The translations under genes were made by a program, and so were the position numbers. Positions 31,640 to 43,662 of a stretch of DNA of 64,000 nucleotides are shown in pieces. The notes below the pieces were generated by a model that saw only the letters and a program-made list of their open reading frames with translations, made no database searches and was not told where the DNA came from. Numbering within the stretch: the first letter of the stretch is position 1; the number at the start of each line of letters is the position of its first letter. The DNA is from Thozetella sp. PMI_491. Lineage: Eukaryota > Ascomycota > Sordariomycetes > Chaetosphaeriales > Chaetosphaeriaceae. The stretch lies in the NCBI GenBank assembly GCA_021432635.1, contig MU270041.1:80408-144407 (forward strand). Direction: 5' to 3'.

Positions 31640-33373
31640 TTACTCATCACCGTTCTCGTCATCCTCGCCATTGCCATCATCATCGTCCTGGTCGACATCC
31701 ATTTCGTCTGTTCCTATGTGATTAGCTGAGAGTCCAAAGGTCACAAGGAGGGTTATATCCCACGTACCGTCCTCATCCTCATCAAATTCTTCCTCATCGT
31801 CCTCATCTTCCTCGTCGCTCGCCTGGAGAGGCAGGTTCGATGTAGCCACTTGAACATGCGAGACAAGGCCTTCGATGAACTTGACCATTTCAATTTCGCC
31901 GGTGTGCTCGCGGCCAAACTCCTTGGTGGCATTCTCTGAATTTTGGAACCACACAGTCTCTGGGGGAGTCCAAGAATGATGAGTTTGAGCTCTGGCCTCT
32001 CGCTGGGACATCTGCGCCACATTCAAATGGTGCAAGCTGAGGCCGCGCTGAGTTGCCCTGGACAGTCCCTTGAATAACCTCTCCCACAAGTTTGTCAACT
32101 TGTCAGAGTCGGGGTCAGAGGCGGCTAGCGTGCTGGCCTGAAGGATAATTTTGTACAAGGTGAGAGCCTTCAAGGTAGGGGTAAATTTCTTGACAATTCG
32201 AAGGATGAGAGGGACGTCTACCGAGAGGAAGCCGAAATCCAACTTCTCCAGCGAGGCAAGGGCGACGGGAGGTGGATTGCGGTTATTATCATTGGGCGTC
32301 GCTGATGATGCCAATGCATCAGGCACAGGAGTGCCAAGCCAATCTAGAAAGTCCAAGTTGGGATGGCCTGGGCCGGCCATGTCTTGACCCCGGAAGTTGA
32401 GTCGCAGCCAAGTCACGTTTGGGCAGTGTGACAAGAAGGCGCGAGTGAACGGCGAGTTGTTGATTTTGATGCCAGCAATGTTAGAGATGGGGTTGGGTCT
32501 GTCCACTTTCAAGTCCAAGGTGAGGTGTAGCTTCTTCAACCCGGCTAAGACAGGAGCGAGCGAGGGCTCCATGGCCTTGGGGATTGCCATGGCGTTATCT
32601 GAGATACCCCATTGCTGCTGCCTCAAGACAACCTCCAAATTGGGTGGCTGCAGCCCTGATGCAGCCAGGGCCGACACAACAATGGCATACAATTCGGAGG
32701 GGTAGGCAAGGCGGTTCCCCGCGGTACCTTGCCACATCTTTGTTGCATGGCCGGTTTCTCGCTGCAAGGTAGTCGCACCGTAACTCATCCAGCGCGAGCC
32801 GTCGCGGTTGCGCGTGTTGGAGTTGAAATCGCGCAGGTCGATAGTTTCTAGGTTTGGCAGATGGCGGAACGCCTCAGCTAGCATGTCTCTTGCCGTCCCC
32901 GTTGTTAGCAGGGCTGTCTGGTCGGCGTGCGCCATTTCGAGACACCACAGCTGGTCCTCGCTCCCTCCAAACACTGGATGTTCCACCTGGTCGGTGGCAA
33001 TGATCACATGTCTCTGCAGCAAGTATCAGCATCATGTCACCAAGCTATTAGGAGCACAGCTATGGCGGGCGGATACGATACACACCAGGAACGGAGACAG
33101 TGCTTGATGCTTGGAAATGTCAACAAGTGTCTGGAGGCTGCGCTCGAGGACCATGAATTGGCGCTTGCGGAAAAACTCGTGCGAGAAGAAGTTGAAGAGA
33201 GACTTCTCCAGCGCCTTACACGTCAGCCGGACGTATCCGAGCTCCGGCGTTGTCAAGTAGTATGTGATGCGGAGCAGGAGCTCGACCGGCATCTGAGTGA
33301 GCCGCGAGCTTGGCGACGCGGAAGCCATGGCGGATACGGGATGGGTTGCTGTTGTCGCTTTCGTCGAGTGCAT
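31640..33373 (-). CDS. F-box protein with acidic C-terminus
   Basis: Exons are 33373-33086, 33013-31768 and 31713-31640; introns are 72 and 54 nt, and the product is 535 residues. The F-box lies near residues 25-65 (LTQMPVELLLRITYYLTTPELGYVRLTCKALEKSL, given here in two parts: LTQMPVELLLRITYYL and TTPELGYVRLTCKAL). A long middle region follows with scattered leucine-rich-like strands (LPNLETIDLRDF, LKKLHLTLDLKV, CPNVTWLRLNF). The C-terminus is almost wholly Asp/Glu. The second intron is in frame and stop-free, so an unspliced reading would add 18 spurious residues (TWDITLLVTFG...) inside the acidic tail. F-box proteins recruit substrates to SCF ubiquitin ligases; the substrate is unknown. A second ATG at 33328 is an alternative start. 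Confidence 0.82.
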
Positions 33374-34285
33374 GGGCTGTAGGGAAGGAGGATAGAAAAA
33401 GAGCGCGACGCGCTAAGGCTGAGGATTTTATGTTTGTATGCGCGCCAGGAACGTGATTGATGGTAGGTTGTAAGGACCCGACTGCTGCCTGTTTGGTCTC
33501 AGGCAGGCACGCTGCTAGCAACTGAGCTTCACACAGGTGAATGGGAGCTAAGGCCAAGAGCTTGACGATTGGTTCTGAATTGCCCTAGAGAAAGAGGCTG
33601 GTAGGCCCATCTTTTAAGCTATAAGTGGCCCGTGCGGTGAATTTCGTCACTGAACTTCAGGTGTCTAGCGGAGTTGAAGCCTCCATATCACAATCAAGGG
33701 TCCAAAGTACCTCGGTAGCTATCCAAGGCGCCAAAGAAGTTGCGGGGTTTCAGCAACTGGCCGACATTCTTTTACGGTTTGACACGCTGAAGTTTTGCAT
33801 CAATCCTGAGTGCTGCCTGATTCCTAATCCTAGCAGGTTGGATATACCGACGAGTAAAGTGGTCTCGACGCTACAGCCACAAATGACGGAAGTGGCATAC
33901 GACCCCTGTCGTTGTGGGACAGAGAAGATCTATACATCGCTACAGCAGTGCTCTAATAGGTACTTTCTTGCACTTGATGTCAGTCTCTCCCCACGAAGCA
34001 CGTGAAACTAGGAACATCATACAGCCAAGGTACCCATTGATGACGCCTGCAGAAGTCTCCAGCGCTTTTGTCTAGGAATCTATGAACCTTTTCGTTGTTG
34101 TCTCGGGGTTGGCTCAGCCAAAGAATCCAGACTCTTCCCTGTCTACTGCTGTCTCTCCTGTTGTAAAGTTTAGACATTTTCTCTTTTCCCGGGACGAGGT
34201 AGCCAATGTCATGACCTGCCGATTAGTGCCAGCCTCTACCAACAAAGGGTCGTTTGCGACACTGATGTACAACCTAGGGCCTGCA
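33374..34285. other. Intergenic, nothing recognised
   Basis: About 900 bp between the F-box start and the stop of the transcription-factor-like gene. A plus-strand frame at 33625-34005 has no family resemblance and I do not annotate it. Confidence 0.45.
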
Positions 34286-35980
34286 TCAAGAGCGAAGCGG
34301 GCCAGGGTCTCCCAGAGAAATCACATCGTCAACCAGTTCAGACAAGGCTGTACCTTGACGGGAAGAGAGGAAGAGAAAACACTGTAACTCTGCCTCAAAG
34401 GATCCTTCGGACCGTTCCGGCAGCGTCGTGAGCGCATGACGGGCTATGGCCTCCACATACCACTCTCTGAGTGGCGAAGACGGTCTGCTTACCATGGCTC
34501 CGGTACACAGACACCAGAAGTGTGCACGTCTAAACTGTGCGTCTTCGGCTGGCGGTGGCAAAAATCTCTCCAATGACTGGCGGAGGTACACAGCCAGGAA
34601 CTCGGTAGCGCAAAGCTTGGAACCTGAGTTCTCGGTAGAGTGAAGCAGAAAGACCAACAGAGCAAAGCGTAACGATGAGTCCCGCAGCGTCCAACCTCCG
34701 GCGTCTTGGAGGAGGAAGCGGTAGAGGAGGGCTTGCAGGCGAAGGAAGAGCCATGTCTCGACCTCGCCAGTCACTGTCGTAGATGACCATGCCACTTCTG
34801 CTGTCCAGACGAAATCGGCGACCCAGGGAACAATCTCTCGTAGCTCTGCGCACATGGGTAGCTCAAAAAACCCTGTCCCTAACCTCGACAGGGATTCGTG
34901 GGGGGCGTCGAGGGTCTTGTGCAGCTCTGCGCTCATAAAGCCGGGGTCGAACACGGAATAATGAATGACCGGTGGCTTGCCGTCTAAAAATGCTAGAAAT
35001 TTACCAAGCAAGATTATACTCTCCATCAGGTATGGATCTTGGGTGCCCCACCCCCCCATCATGTCAACATATCCCGCTATGGCGCTGAAGTGCATACGTG
35101 ACTTGGCACCGGGCTGGTACGACGGGTTCGCCTGCAGGCTCTTTAGGTATGAATACCTCGCGGGGCAGTGGCGCATCCACAGCTCCGGTACGTCGTCCCA
35201 TGTCTGAACCGCCATTAGGCTGTAGAGGGAGAAGATGAACCAGGTATCCGGGGGGCTGGAGGATCCGACTCGGGCCATCTGCTCCCGCACAGCGGGGAGG
35301 GCCTTGTCGAGGAAATACTCTGGGAGGCGTCCGTCCAGTGAGATCCCTTCCATCCACGCTAGACAGCCCGAGGCGTATGCAAGCGTTGAGTACAATAAAT
35401 TCTCGCGTTCCACACAGTTTCGTAAGCGTTCTGCCATGGTGTGGTTGTGTCGCATCTCCGCTCTGTGGGCGACGGCTGACCGGGGGGCGAACGACTCAGA
35501 AAGGAAGTTTCCCCTGGCCGTGTGCCGGAAGGTATAGTCTAACATCGCATGGTGGGCTGCCTTGACATCATCCCCGCCTACTGTGGTATAGAAGGGATCG
35601 GCCGAATTCTCCGACGGGTAGACGCTTCCAAGGCGGCTAAGGAATTGCAGTAGCTGCTGTGGTGTGATTGGGGGCTCTTGGTTGGGAGGGAACCCTTTGC
35701 TGGGAGGGGATCTTCTGCCCCGAGGCCGTAGCTCTAGCCTCTGCCCCTTGCTCGTTTCGGCAAGTGGTGCCACCTCACTTGAATCAGCTCTCAACAGGGA
35801 GGTATAGCCCTCCCACGGTTGAGGGTCCTTTCCGGGCGCCCTCTCCTTTCGTTGCTTCCTCCTGCGGTTGCTCTGCACGTGGCTCTGGATTAGGTATTTT
35901 TCATCTCCCTTGCTATGGGAGAGGTCAGCCGAATCCTGCGTCTTGTTGACGAACAGCAAGCCCTTAGCGTCGTCCTCCAT
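34286..35980 (-). CDS. Fungal transcription-factor-like protein without a zinc cluster
   Basis: Single exon, 564 residues from the ATG at 35980; the frame is open upstream, but MEDDAKGLLFVNKTQ is the usual opening of this family. A short basic motif near residues 26-45 (EKYLIQSHVQSNRRRKQRKE) takes the place of the Zn2Cys6 DNA-binding domain. The remainder is a helical region like the fungal-specific transcription factor middle-homology domain (for example LLYSTLAYASGCLAWMEG, DTWFIFSLYSLMAVQTWDD). No cysteine cluster is present at either end. Such proteins are common in Pezizomycotina and mostly unstudied; a regulatory role is inferred. It sits at the boundary between the housekeeping part and the accessory block to its right. 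Confidence 0.72.
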   Translation of the reverse strand: MEDDAKGLLFVNKTQDSADLSHSKGDEKYLIQSHVQSNRRRKQRKERAPGKDPQPWEGYTSLLRADSSEVAPLAETSKGQRLELRPRGRRSPPSKGFPPNQEPPITPQQLLQFLSRLGSVYPSENSADPFYTTVGGDDVKAAHHAMLDYTFRHTARGNFLSESFAPRSAVAHRAEMRHNHTMAERLRNCVERENLLYSTLAYASGCLAWMEGISLDGRLPEYFLDKALPAVREQMARVGSSSPPDTWFIFSLYSLMAVQTWDDVPELWMRHCPARYSYLKSLQANPSYQPGAKSRMHFSAIAGYVDMMGGWGTQDPYLMESIILLGKFLAFLDGKPPVIHYSVFDPGFMSAELHKTLDAPHESLSRLGTGFFELPMCAELREIVPWVADFVWTAEVAWSSTTVTGEVETWLFLRLQALLYRFLLQDAGGWTLRDSSLRFALLVFLLHSTENSGSKLCATEFLAVYLRQSLERFLPPPAEDAQFRRAHFWCLCTGAMVSRPSSPLREWYVEAIARHALTTLPERSEGSFEAELQCFLFLSSRQGTALSELVDDVISLGDPGPLRS

Positions 35981-37436
35981 TACTCTAGTGCGTGTGCTTG
36001 CGTGCGCGTGGCCGTGTCGGCGGGTGTGGAGGGACTGGTAGGCCACCCTGCTAGTGGAGAGTTCAGGATATTCGTACGGCTTTACCAAAGGGGTAGCCTA
36101 ACTTCTGGATGTGGCAAGAGTACTTTTGCGTCTCATGTGGGTGACCCGACAGTCTGGTTTCACCTTGTGCTTCCAGGCCTTGACTTTTAAACGTGACTTG
36201 ACCTCGGAAGGCTAGTGGCAGAGGGCAAGAAATCTAGCCGATTCGGTTTATAAACTATGCCGACCGAGAGGCTGTGTTGTGTACAGCTCGAAACCAGGCC
36301 AAATAGGCACGGTGCGGAGAAACTCTTGATGCTCACACTCCTGGTTGTGAAAAAGGGCTGTGCGACGTTTGTTTGCCACTGCTTCCCGACTGGGAGTTAT
36401 GCTACCGCATTGGGAATGGATGCGACCCTGGAGTCACGCTATGTTGGCATCTAAGGTACGGCGGGGACCCTAGTATGTAGCTGCGCCATCCTTCAGCCCT
36501 ACCGGGTCGACCGGCACCGCTGTCGGCCGCGCTCACCACCTAACAAAATTTCCTTCTGTTGATTCTACGACCCGATTCATAATGAAGGTCTATAACTCTT
36601 TTATAAGTGCTTCCGACATAGGAACTCAGCTGTCACGCTACGTGGCATTGGACTCCCGGCCCGACCGGCAATGTTGCTTGAGTCTGTCCGCCGGGGAAAT
36701 AGATGGTGTCCCCATGTGGCAAGGTTATTGGGACCAGGTCGGGTCTGGAGGCCGCTGAGGGAAGGATAGTGTGTCGCCTGGCCTCACAGCTGAGCGCCTT
36801 ATATTCAAAGTCATCGAGAAACCGCCCGCAATCTTCTCCACGACGCAACAATTTATGCAACAAAGTATCGTCCGCCTCGTCTTGATTGGGATGCCTCGCT
36901 TAGAATGCTACACTACCGCGATGATGACCTAAATATGTATCGCTAAACATATCACCTAGCCTTAGGACTTTCTCTCCGAGATCATTGTTAATGAAACTAG
37001 ATGCCAAGTCAACAATCCGGCCACTTTACTTCCGCAGCTAGAAGTACCTGTACTCATGGCCCTTCCATCTATAACGTGAAAATATCACTAGCATCATCAC
37101 TTTGCTTCACGTATGGGACTCCTTAGGTGAAGCGCCTGATTTAGCTGCTGTTGTACTTTTATTAATGCTTCGATAGCAGATCTTGGCTTCTCGCCGAGTG
37201 AAGTTAGCTAGGCTAGTACACCCAAACGGGATCATCTGCCTGGACGCTACGTTCTAGCAAGGGCATGTGAGATCTCGATACAACTTTCCCTGGTTTAAGC
37301 ATGCAGCGACTCGAGCTCACGACCACACGAATTCTGTGTACCGATTTCAGCAAAAAATTCCTACAGAACATAGCGGCTGTTGCCGATAGTGTTAGCACTG
37401 CGAATCCATGAGGTCTAGCGGGAGTTTGGTTGGTAC
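35981..37436. other. Intergenic, nothing recognised
   Basis: About 1.45 kb marking the change from housekeeping genes to the accessory block. Only short frames are seen. I see no repeats or transposon ends. Confidence 0.45.
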
Positions 37437-39246
37437 TCACAAGGCCAGGTTTTCCCGATCAGTAAGATCCAGCTGTCTCGCGTCAACAACATCTTCGGTC
37501 CTGGTTCCGCTCTCATCAACATGCTCCACGATTCCAATCTCCCGGATCAAACCCTGCTGCTGGAGCTTGTCTCTCCTCTCATTCTCCTTGACCAGGTACC
37601 ATCGAAGGTAGAGAACAAGGAACATTGGGAATACGCAAGCCACTCCCAATATGACAGCCCAGGTAACAATGTACCGTGGCGCATACCGCGGCTGGAACAG
37701 CTGGGGTGAGAGGATGTTGCCCAGCCCGTACCCGACATGGTACAATGCGATGACTGCCGTTTTCTTGGTGTGGCCGGCCGAACAGTTCGCGGCCCAGATC
37801 ATGACGACGCTGTAAGGAATTCCGCCTGTGGCGCGGATCCATAGCGCTGTGAGAAGTCCCCAGCGGTTCTCCCACGGGAGGGTGATGAGCAATATACATG
37901 ACACGATAGGGGGGATGTAGGCCAACGCTGAGAGCCAGGCACGGCTGTTGGTCGTCTTGGCTAGGATCACCGCTGCCGTGCCGAGCGATACCAGGGCAGT
38001 CAGGCCATTGACACACCCAAGCAGTGTGGTTTGGAGGGTCGTGAATCCGAAGGACTTGATGATAAGTGAGTACTGGTTGGTCAGCCCGTTGGCCATCTCC
38101 TGCGACCAAGCGTGGAGGAAAAATAGCCATGTTTTAGGATCCTTGATGGCCTCGATGAATTGATGCCGTTTGAAGTGCTTCTGCTCAATTCCGGAATGGT
38201 TGGACTGGATGCGAAGAATAGCCTGGGCGCGTTCTTCCGGGGTGAGGAAGTGCGCAGTGATGGGGCTGTCTGGGAACCAAATCCAGACGAGGACGCCGTA
38301 AATCACGGTTAGAGTCCCGGTGATCACTGTTGTTTGGAAAATCTTCTCGTCAGAATTCCTACGCCAAGGGAGTAGGGGGATTTTGTGTTCTCACCCATGA
38401 ACCACTTCCATGGCGCGAAGGCCCCAGTCTTGATCCAAAGGACCCCATACGATAGCAGTCCCGATGTGATGGGGCTGGAATTGCCCGCCGCCCACATGAT
38501 CGGCATGAGAACCGCTTGTTCATCATAGGTGAAGAACATGGAGAGCGTCAGGAGAAAAGCAGGAACAATGCAAGCCTCGGCGAGCCCAAGAAGGATGCGG
38601 ATAACAAATAGGGATCCGAAGCTGTTGCAAGGAATATGCAGCAGCAATATGCACCCCCTTCCACAAGAGTAAGTCCAAGCTATGCTATTACCTGGCTTCA
38701 GATATGGGCACAATTTTTCTTACCACACAATTAAATTGCCAGCCAGCCATCGTCCTACTGGATATCTCTGCAAAGCAAAATTCTGTGGCCACTCCGCGAG
38801 CAGGTATCCGAGATAGAAGATGGAGGAGAGCCAGTTATATTGATCGGCACTTAGATGCGCATCCTCGAGGATTCCTAGGATTGATGAGTTACCGAGCTAG
38901 ATGGCTTGCGAGTAAGTCCGGCATCCGATGTTGCCTCGAGAGGAAGACCCAAGGGGCTACGTACGGTTTGCTTGTCGACATACATCAGATGATATCCGAC
39001 GCAGATAAAGGGCAATATCCATCGGATCGACTTGTTTCGGATCCGCCTTGCCTCCTCTGGAGTGGCCGCATCGACCTTTACCTGAGAGAAAAGCCTATAA
39101 CTCTCGTCAGCGTACTTGTCGGGGAGCTTCGGTGTCATGATGTCGCCATCGTTGAGGGTGGATGGGGCCTCAATGCCACCTTTGTGGACTGAGTCATCTG
39201 ACATGCTCGGCAATAGTGGTTGCGACTCAGAGGCAGCAGACGGCAT
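37437..39246 (-). CDS. MFS permease, allantoate/Dal5-like (copy A)
   Basis: Four exons, 39246-38965, 38896-38724, 38657-38395 and 38326-37437, with introns of 68, 66 and 68 nt, encode 535 residues. The cytoplasmic N-terminus (~80 residues) is followed by 12 predicted helices. Family blocks are present: YVDKQTLGNSSILGILEDAH (joined at the first junction), QYNWLSSIFYLGYLLAEWPQ, SFGSLFVIRILLGLAEACIV, and YSVVMIWAANCSAGHTKKTA in the second half. This is the anion:cation symporter family that includes Dal5 and Tna1, which import allantoate, nicotinate, biotin-like acids or dipeptides; the substrate cannot be assigned. It is divergent from the FAD monooxygenase gene (541 bp between starts), which suggests uptake plus oxidation of one compound. 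Confidence 0.9.
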
Positions 39247-39787
39247 CTTTGTTCCCCGGAACGATAGGAAACGCCATCGGCGTAGGCGGGTGCTTAAATG
39301 TGTCGGCGCCTTGCATCCGCTGGAGCTCCACCAGAACGTTATACAATCCCCCGCCGTGATGACGAGATCTGGGTATTGCAACAGAGGTATCTGCACAGTC
39401 ACGCGAACCTAGGACATATCGGCACATGTGCGGTTCTTCTGGGGAAGGCATTCGCGCATGCAGCGATGGTGCCATGAGGGAGGGCGAGTCAGATTCCTGG
39501 TAAGCTCCAAGCTCCATGTTTGTGCTGGGACTATCGATACGTGTCCGCGCTGTTCCCAGTGTCGGATGCCACCCGACAGCGCGGAAGGTGGCAGCTTCGC
39601 CATCCGGTCGCCGACTTGCGTCATGCCGTTAATCAGCTTCCGGAGACACGAAGGCCGGGCCGTGGGGGTCACCCGAGATCTATATCACTAACCCATACCT
39701 ACCCCGGCGATTAAAAATCTCCACCTTGGGTGCTAATTAGATAGATGCAGGGAGCCAGAAGGAACCAGTCTTCCCGTTGAAATCGAC
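39247..39787. promoter_or_regulatory. Divergent promoter, MFS permease A and FAD monooxygenase
   Basis: The 541 bp between the two start codons have no supportable coding sequence and must contain both promoters. Co-regulation is inferred from the arrangement only. Confidence 0.5.
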
Positions 39788-41153
39788 ATGACTGAGACAC
39801 AGCAGCTGAGGGTTGCCGTCATCGGGGCCGGTATCGCGGGGTTGGCAACCTCTATCGCGCTCAAGAGCCACCCCAAGATCGACCTCCAAATATACGAACG
39901 AGCGTCCGAGCTAAAGGAAATCGGCGCATCTATCGCGCTGGGTCCTAATGGGATGAGAACACTAGAGAGACTAGGCGCCCTGAATGCACTAGACGAGTCG
40001 GTGGCATTTCGAAACAAGTCAGGGTTTCCTATGATCTACCGGTACTTTCTAATCGCCCGTTCACCCCTTGGTATGAAATCTGACAATCAAGAAAAGGCAC
40101 TGGAAAACGGACGAGGTAGTCTCAACTGATTCGCACCGTGGCGAGGTCGATTACCGACATCTGACGGCACGCTTTTATCGCGCCCATCTACAGGAGTCTC
40201 TGTTGGCGCATGTGGATAGCTCACACATCCATTTGTCAAAAGGGTTCCAATCAGTTGCGTTCGACGGGGCTTTGAAAGCACTTGTGATAACTTTCACGGA
40301 TGGCTCCACGGCGACCGCCGATATCCTCGTCGGTGCAGACGGCATCCATTCTGCCGTGCGTACTTTCTTCGTACCGGACTCGCGTACCTCGTGGACTGGC
40401 TGGGTGACTTTTCGCTCTGTATTTCCGGTCTCTCACCTTGCGCATATCCCCGACCTACCGGACGAGGCCAACCACTTCTGGGGCCTAGATCGGTCTCTCT
40501 TCGTGTCCAAGCTCGGGCGCGACTTATTCACCGTTGTCGGCTCCTACCAAAGCAACCCAGAGGAGGAGGACGCACCATACAAGGACGCTACCTGGAACTC
40601 GGAAGGCGATGTGAATGTGCTGAGGGAGTACTACAAGGAATGGAGCCCCTTAACGAGGTCCATCATCGATGCAACCCCCTACACACGGATCTACCCAAAC
40701 ACTGCCGCGCATGGGATCGATACCTGGGTCTTGGGCAACGGCCGCGTCACGCTCGCTGGTGATGCCGCACATGCGCACGGCGGCGCCTTTGCAGCGGGTG
40801 GTAGCCTCGCGTTGGATGACGCGTGGGCATTTGCAGCATCGTTGCTGCACGTGTTCCCCCAAGATGCAGCCGAGCTCCCCAGCGGAGCGGAGCTCGCTCG
40901 GGTATTAAGATTGTACGAGACTACGAGAAAGGCGCACACAGACCGTGTGATCCGCGTGGTTCACGATGGTAACAAGAAGAAGTTAGCCCGGCATGGGACT
41001 ATAGAAACAGATGAGCAGCTTCGTGCGAGGATGAAGTCGAGGGAAGACCCGTCATGGTTACATGAACACGATGTTCAGAGTGCCTTTTCGGCAGCCCTCT
41101 CTCTTGAGAAGGCTGCCGTCGGTGCCTCTGACCCGGCGCAGGCACGACTCTGA
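39788..41153 (+). CDS. FAD-dependent monooxygenase, salicylate-hydroxylase-like
   Basis: Exons are 39788-40041 and 40097-41153; the 55-nt intron has branch CTGAC, and the product is 436 residues. Class A flavoprotein monooxygenase motifs are present: the N-terminal dinucleotide fold VAVIGAGIAGLATSIAL (G13-x-G15-x2-G18), the DG motif ADILVGADGIHSAVR, and the GD motif GRVTLAGDAAHAHGGAFAAG. The class binds FAD, takes electrons from NAD(P)H and hydroxylates mostly aromatic acids. The substrate is not readable. There is no membrane anchor or signal peptide, so it is probably cytosolic. It is divergent from an MFS permease of the organic-anion type, which fits catabolism of an imported acid. Confidence 0.9.
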
Positions 41154-41763
41154 CACTATGAAGGAATGGTATATATGAGGTTATCAGAAAGTAGTTCCAA
41201 TGGTGATTTATCTTGGTAGCAATTTGTTCGCTCGTTGTCATTGCAAACTATCCGGAAATTCCATTCCGAACTCTACAAACGCATATTACTGCTTCTAGCG
41301 ACTGTCTCCGCCATAAAGATACTGCGATATTCACTATCGGGATAGATAAGGGCACGCTTTACGTCTGGTGGACGCGATACTGTCCTTTTTTTTTTGGCCG
41401 TAACCGACAAGTCTGGTCGTCTTAATCGGGCTTAGGGGTGGTCTGCGTACGTACATCCCGCGTACGTGCGCTACGCAAACTGACTGCTCATCATCAACGC
41501 AAGTCCTATGCAGCTCTCACCAACTAGACGTCATTTGCTCGATAAGATTGCGCCGATGACAAAGGCGGGGTCACCGCGCCCTAATATCTGTATAAGCAGG
41601 TCGCGGAGAAAGCCTCGCCAGCCAGGTTTAGCCTCGTTACACCGAAACAAGCTAGGTAGTCCTACAGGCCGGGGCCTGCCCGAATCTCGGCATTCTCACT
41701 TTGCTATTTAAATCGCGACCCTTCACGTAATTTAAGTCATCTAGAACGATCAAAGACGGAGAA
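41154..41763. other. Intergenic, promoter of secreted M61 peptidase
   Basis: About 610 bp. Near 41440-41475 there is a short cluster of CGTACGT-type palindromes. No gene is seen. Confidence 0.45.
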
Positions 41764-43662
41764 ATGAAGCCACTGGGCTTTGGTGTACTGGCGGCTCTCC
41801 TGGGGGGAACACTTGCAGGAGGGGCTGAGCCTCAAATTGTGCTCCAGCAATCGCCCGCAAGCGCGCAGAATGGCTACGAACATTACAGCCCTCCGAGCCT
41901 ACGAATCCTTCTAGCGCCGGTCTACCCCCTTGTCTCGCCCGCGACCCGGCGAACCAACACCAAGGAGCCGGCGGTGCCCGATGGCATAAATGTCACGCTC
42001 TTCCTGCCTGCGTCACGCTTCCCGCCGGGTGTCGCGCTTCTAAGCCTTCCCCTCACCAATGGGCCGACGCCCACAGCCCGTTACGACGGAAAGGCCATAT
42101 CTGCCTCGGACAGCCGCGGGCCAATCTTGCTGGACTACGTCGACAGCGAGCCCAGCGAGATCGGAGAAGATGTAATCCGCACGTGGTATCCCTACCGTGC
42201 GCCGGCTGGCGGCGAGGATGGAGGCGGTGTTATTGTCCGCTTCTTCGCGCCCGCTCGCCACGTCGACAACACTACTTTGTCAGGTCCTCGGATCGACTTG
42301 CGCCGGGACGCTGGGGGCGGCGTAGTTGGCCAGGGGATGGGATTCATCCCCGTGCCTCCTCCCTTGACCGAGCAGGAAGTCTGGTCTGTGGCGGTGGAGT
42401 GGGCTCTCGACGGGGCACCCCCTGGGACGCATGGAGCGTGTTCTTTTGGAGATAACGACAACGGAGGGGTTGCGCGCGCGGTCGGACAGCTAAATTCACT
42501 GGTGACGACTACTATCTTCGCTGTCGGCCAACTTCAGCGATATCCGGACTGGGAGGATAATGAGGTTGACGGCCAAAATTCGGGCTCCGGTCGGCCGGCT
42601 GACGACGACGAGGCAGCCTTTGCCATGTACTGGATCGGCCATCAACCGTACGACATGGAAGTGTTGCCTCAGCAAGCCGAGGCCGCCTACCGTGCGGTCG
42701 CTGGGCAATTTTTGTCTCGAGACCCATTTCGCGTATTCATCCGGCAGGTAGAATCGGGGCACGGAGGCACAGGGGCTTGGCAGAGCTTCCTGATCGAATG
42801 GTCGTGGACCACCGCCGAGCAGCAGACACGCGAGGGGATGATTGACCTGCTCGCACACGAGACGGTGCATGAGTATGCTCTTCTCGACGGGGATTTTGAA
42901 GCAGCATGGTACGACGAGGGCGTTGCGAACTACTATGCAGCCCTATCGCTCTTCCGCTTCGCGTCGGGGCTGGGAGGTCGCGAGCTCCTGCTCTGGCAGC
43001 TCAACTCGGTTTCACAGAGCTATTACACCAGCCCAGTCGTGCGCATGCCCTGGTTCGATGTCCTGGAGCACTATTGGGACAATATACATATCACCCGCGT
43101 CCCCTACAACCGGGGGTTCATGTATATGGCGAAGGTGAACGGCCAGATCCGCGCGGCGACCAACGGAGCCAAGTCAGTCGACGATGTTGCGCAAGAGCTA
43201 TATCGCCGACGAATGGCTGGCGAACCACACGGGCTTCGTGAGTGGCACTCCATGGTCGCGGAATTCATCGGGGAAGAGACTGAAAAGGCCGGATACGACG
43301 AGCTGCTGGCTGGAGATCTGATCGTGCCGTCGCCGGATTGCTTCTCTGATTTGGGCGTCCGGCTAGTCCGACAAGACGCCGAGATATTCGAGCTGGGATT
43401 TGAGAGTACAAGCTTGCGTCCTACGTCGATGAAGATTAACGGTCTTGTCGAAGGGTCACGCGCCGAGAAGGCTGGGATCAGAGAGGGGGATCAGGTCGAG
43501 GATGCATGGATGGCATGGGTGGCTGCCGACACGCTGAGCGGTACGATGCGGGCGACCATCAAGAGAGGGGATTCAACAGGGGTGATCGAATGGTGGCCGC
43601 GCAGCTACGAAAAGGTGGAAACGTGGCTCTGGGTCGCTGAAGACGACTTTGGCGAGCTGTAG
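41764..43662 (+). CDS. Secreted M61-family metallopeptidase with PDZ-like tail (copy A, intact zinc site)
   Basis: Single exon, 632 residues. Residues 1 to ~21 form a signal peptide (MKPLGFGVLAALLGGTLAGG). The gluzincin zinc site is complete: H365-E366-T-V-H369 and the third ligand E385 in WYDEGVANYY. Downstream a PDZ-like segment (INGLVEGSRAEKAGIREGDQ, near residue 560) and a Trp-rich C-terminus match the M61 glycyl-aminopeptidase architecture. Several N-x-T sequons and the signal peptide point to secretion. Family members release N-terminal Gly or Ala; the exact specificity here is unknown. A divergent relative lies 7.5 kb to the right on the other strand with every zinc-site residue replaced. 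Both share the helix spacing (DLLAHETVHEYALLD against RLLNRSMISTWAQLD). Confidence 0.88.
   Translation: MKPLGFGVLAALLGGTLAGGAEPQIVLQQSPASAQNGYEHYSPPSLRILLAPVYPLVSPATRRTNTKEPAVPDGINVTLFLPASRFPPGVALLSLPLTNGPTPTARYDGKAISASDSRGPILLDYVDSEPSEIGEDVIRTWYPYRAPAGGEDGGGVIVRFFAPARHVDNTTLSGPRIDLRRDAGGGVVGQGMGFIPVPPPLTEQEVWSVAVEWALDGAPPGTHGACSFGDNDNGGVARAVGQLNSLVTTTIFAVGQLQRYPDWEDNEVDGQNSGSGRPADDDEAAFAMYWIGHQPYDMEVLPQQAEAAYRAVAGQFLSRDPFRVFIRQVESGHGGTGAWQSFLIEWSWTTAEQQTREGMIDLLAHETVHEYALLDGDFEAAWYDEGVANYYAALSLFRFASGLGGRELLLWQLNSVSQSYYTSPVVRMPWFDVLEHYWDNIHITRVPYNRGFMYMAKVNGQIRAATNGAKSVDDVAQELYRRRMAGEPHGLREWHSMVAEFIGEETEKAGYDELLAGDLIVPSPDCFSDLGVRLVRQDAEIFELGFESTSLRPTSMKINGLVEGSRAEKAGIREGDQVEDAWMAWVAADTLSGTMRATIKRGDSTGVIEWWPRSYEKVETWLWVAEDDFGEL

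Noticed and set aside
33625-34005. Plus-strand 126-codon frame
   Set aside because: No recognisable domain and no supporting splice or promoter signals.
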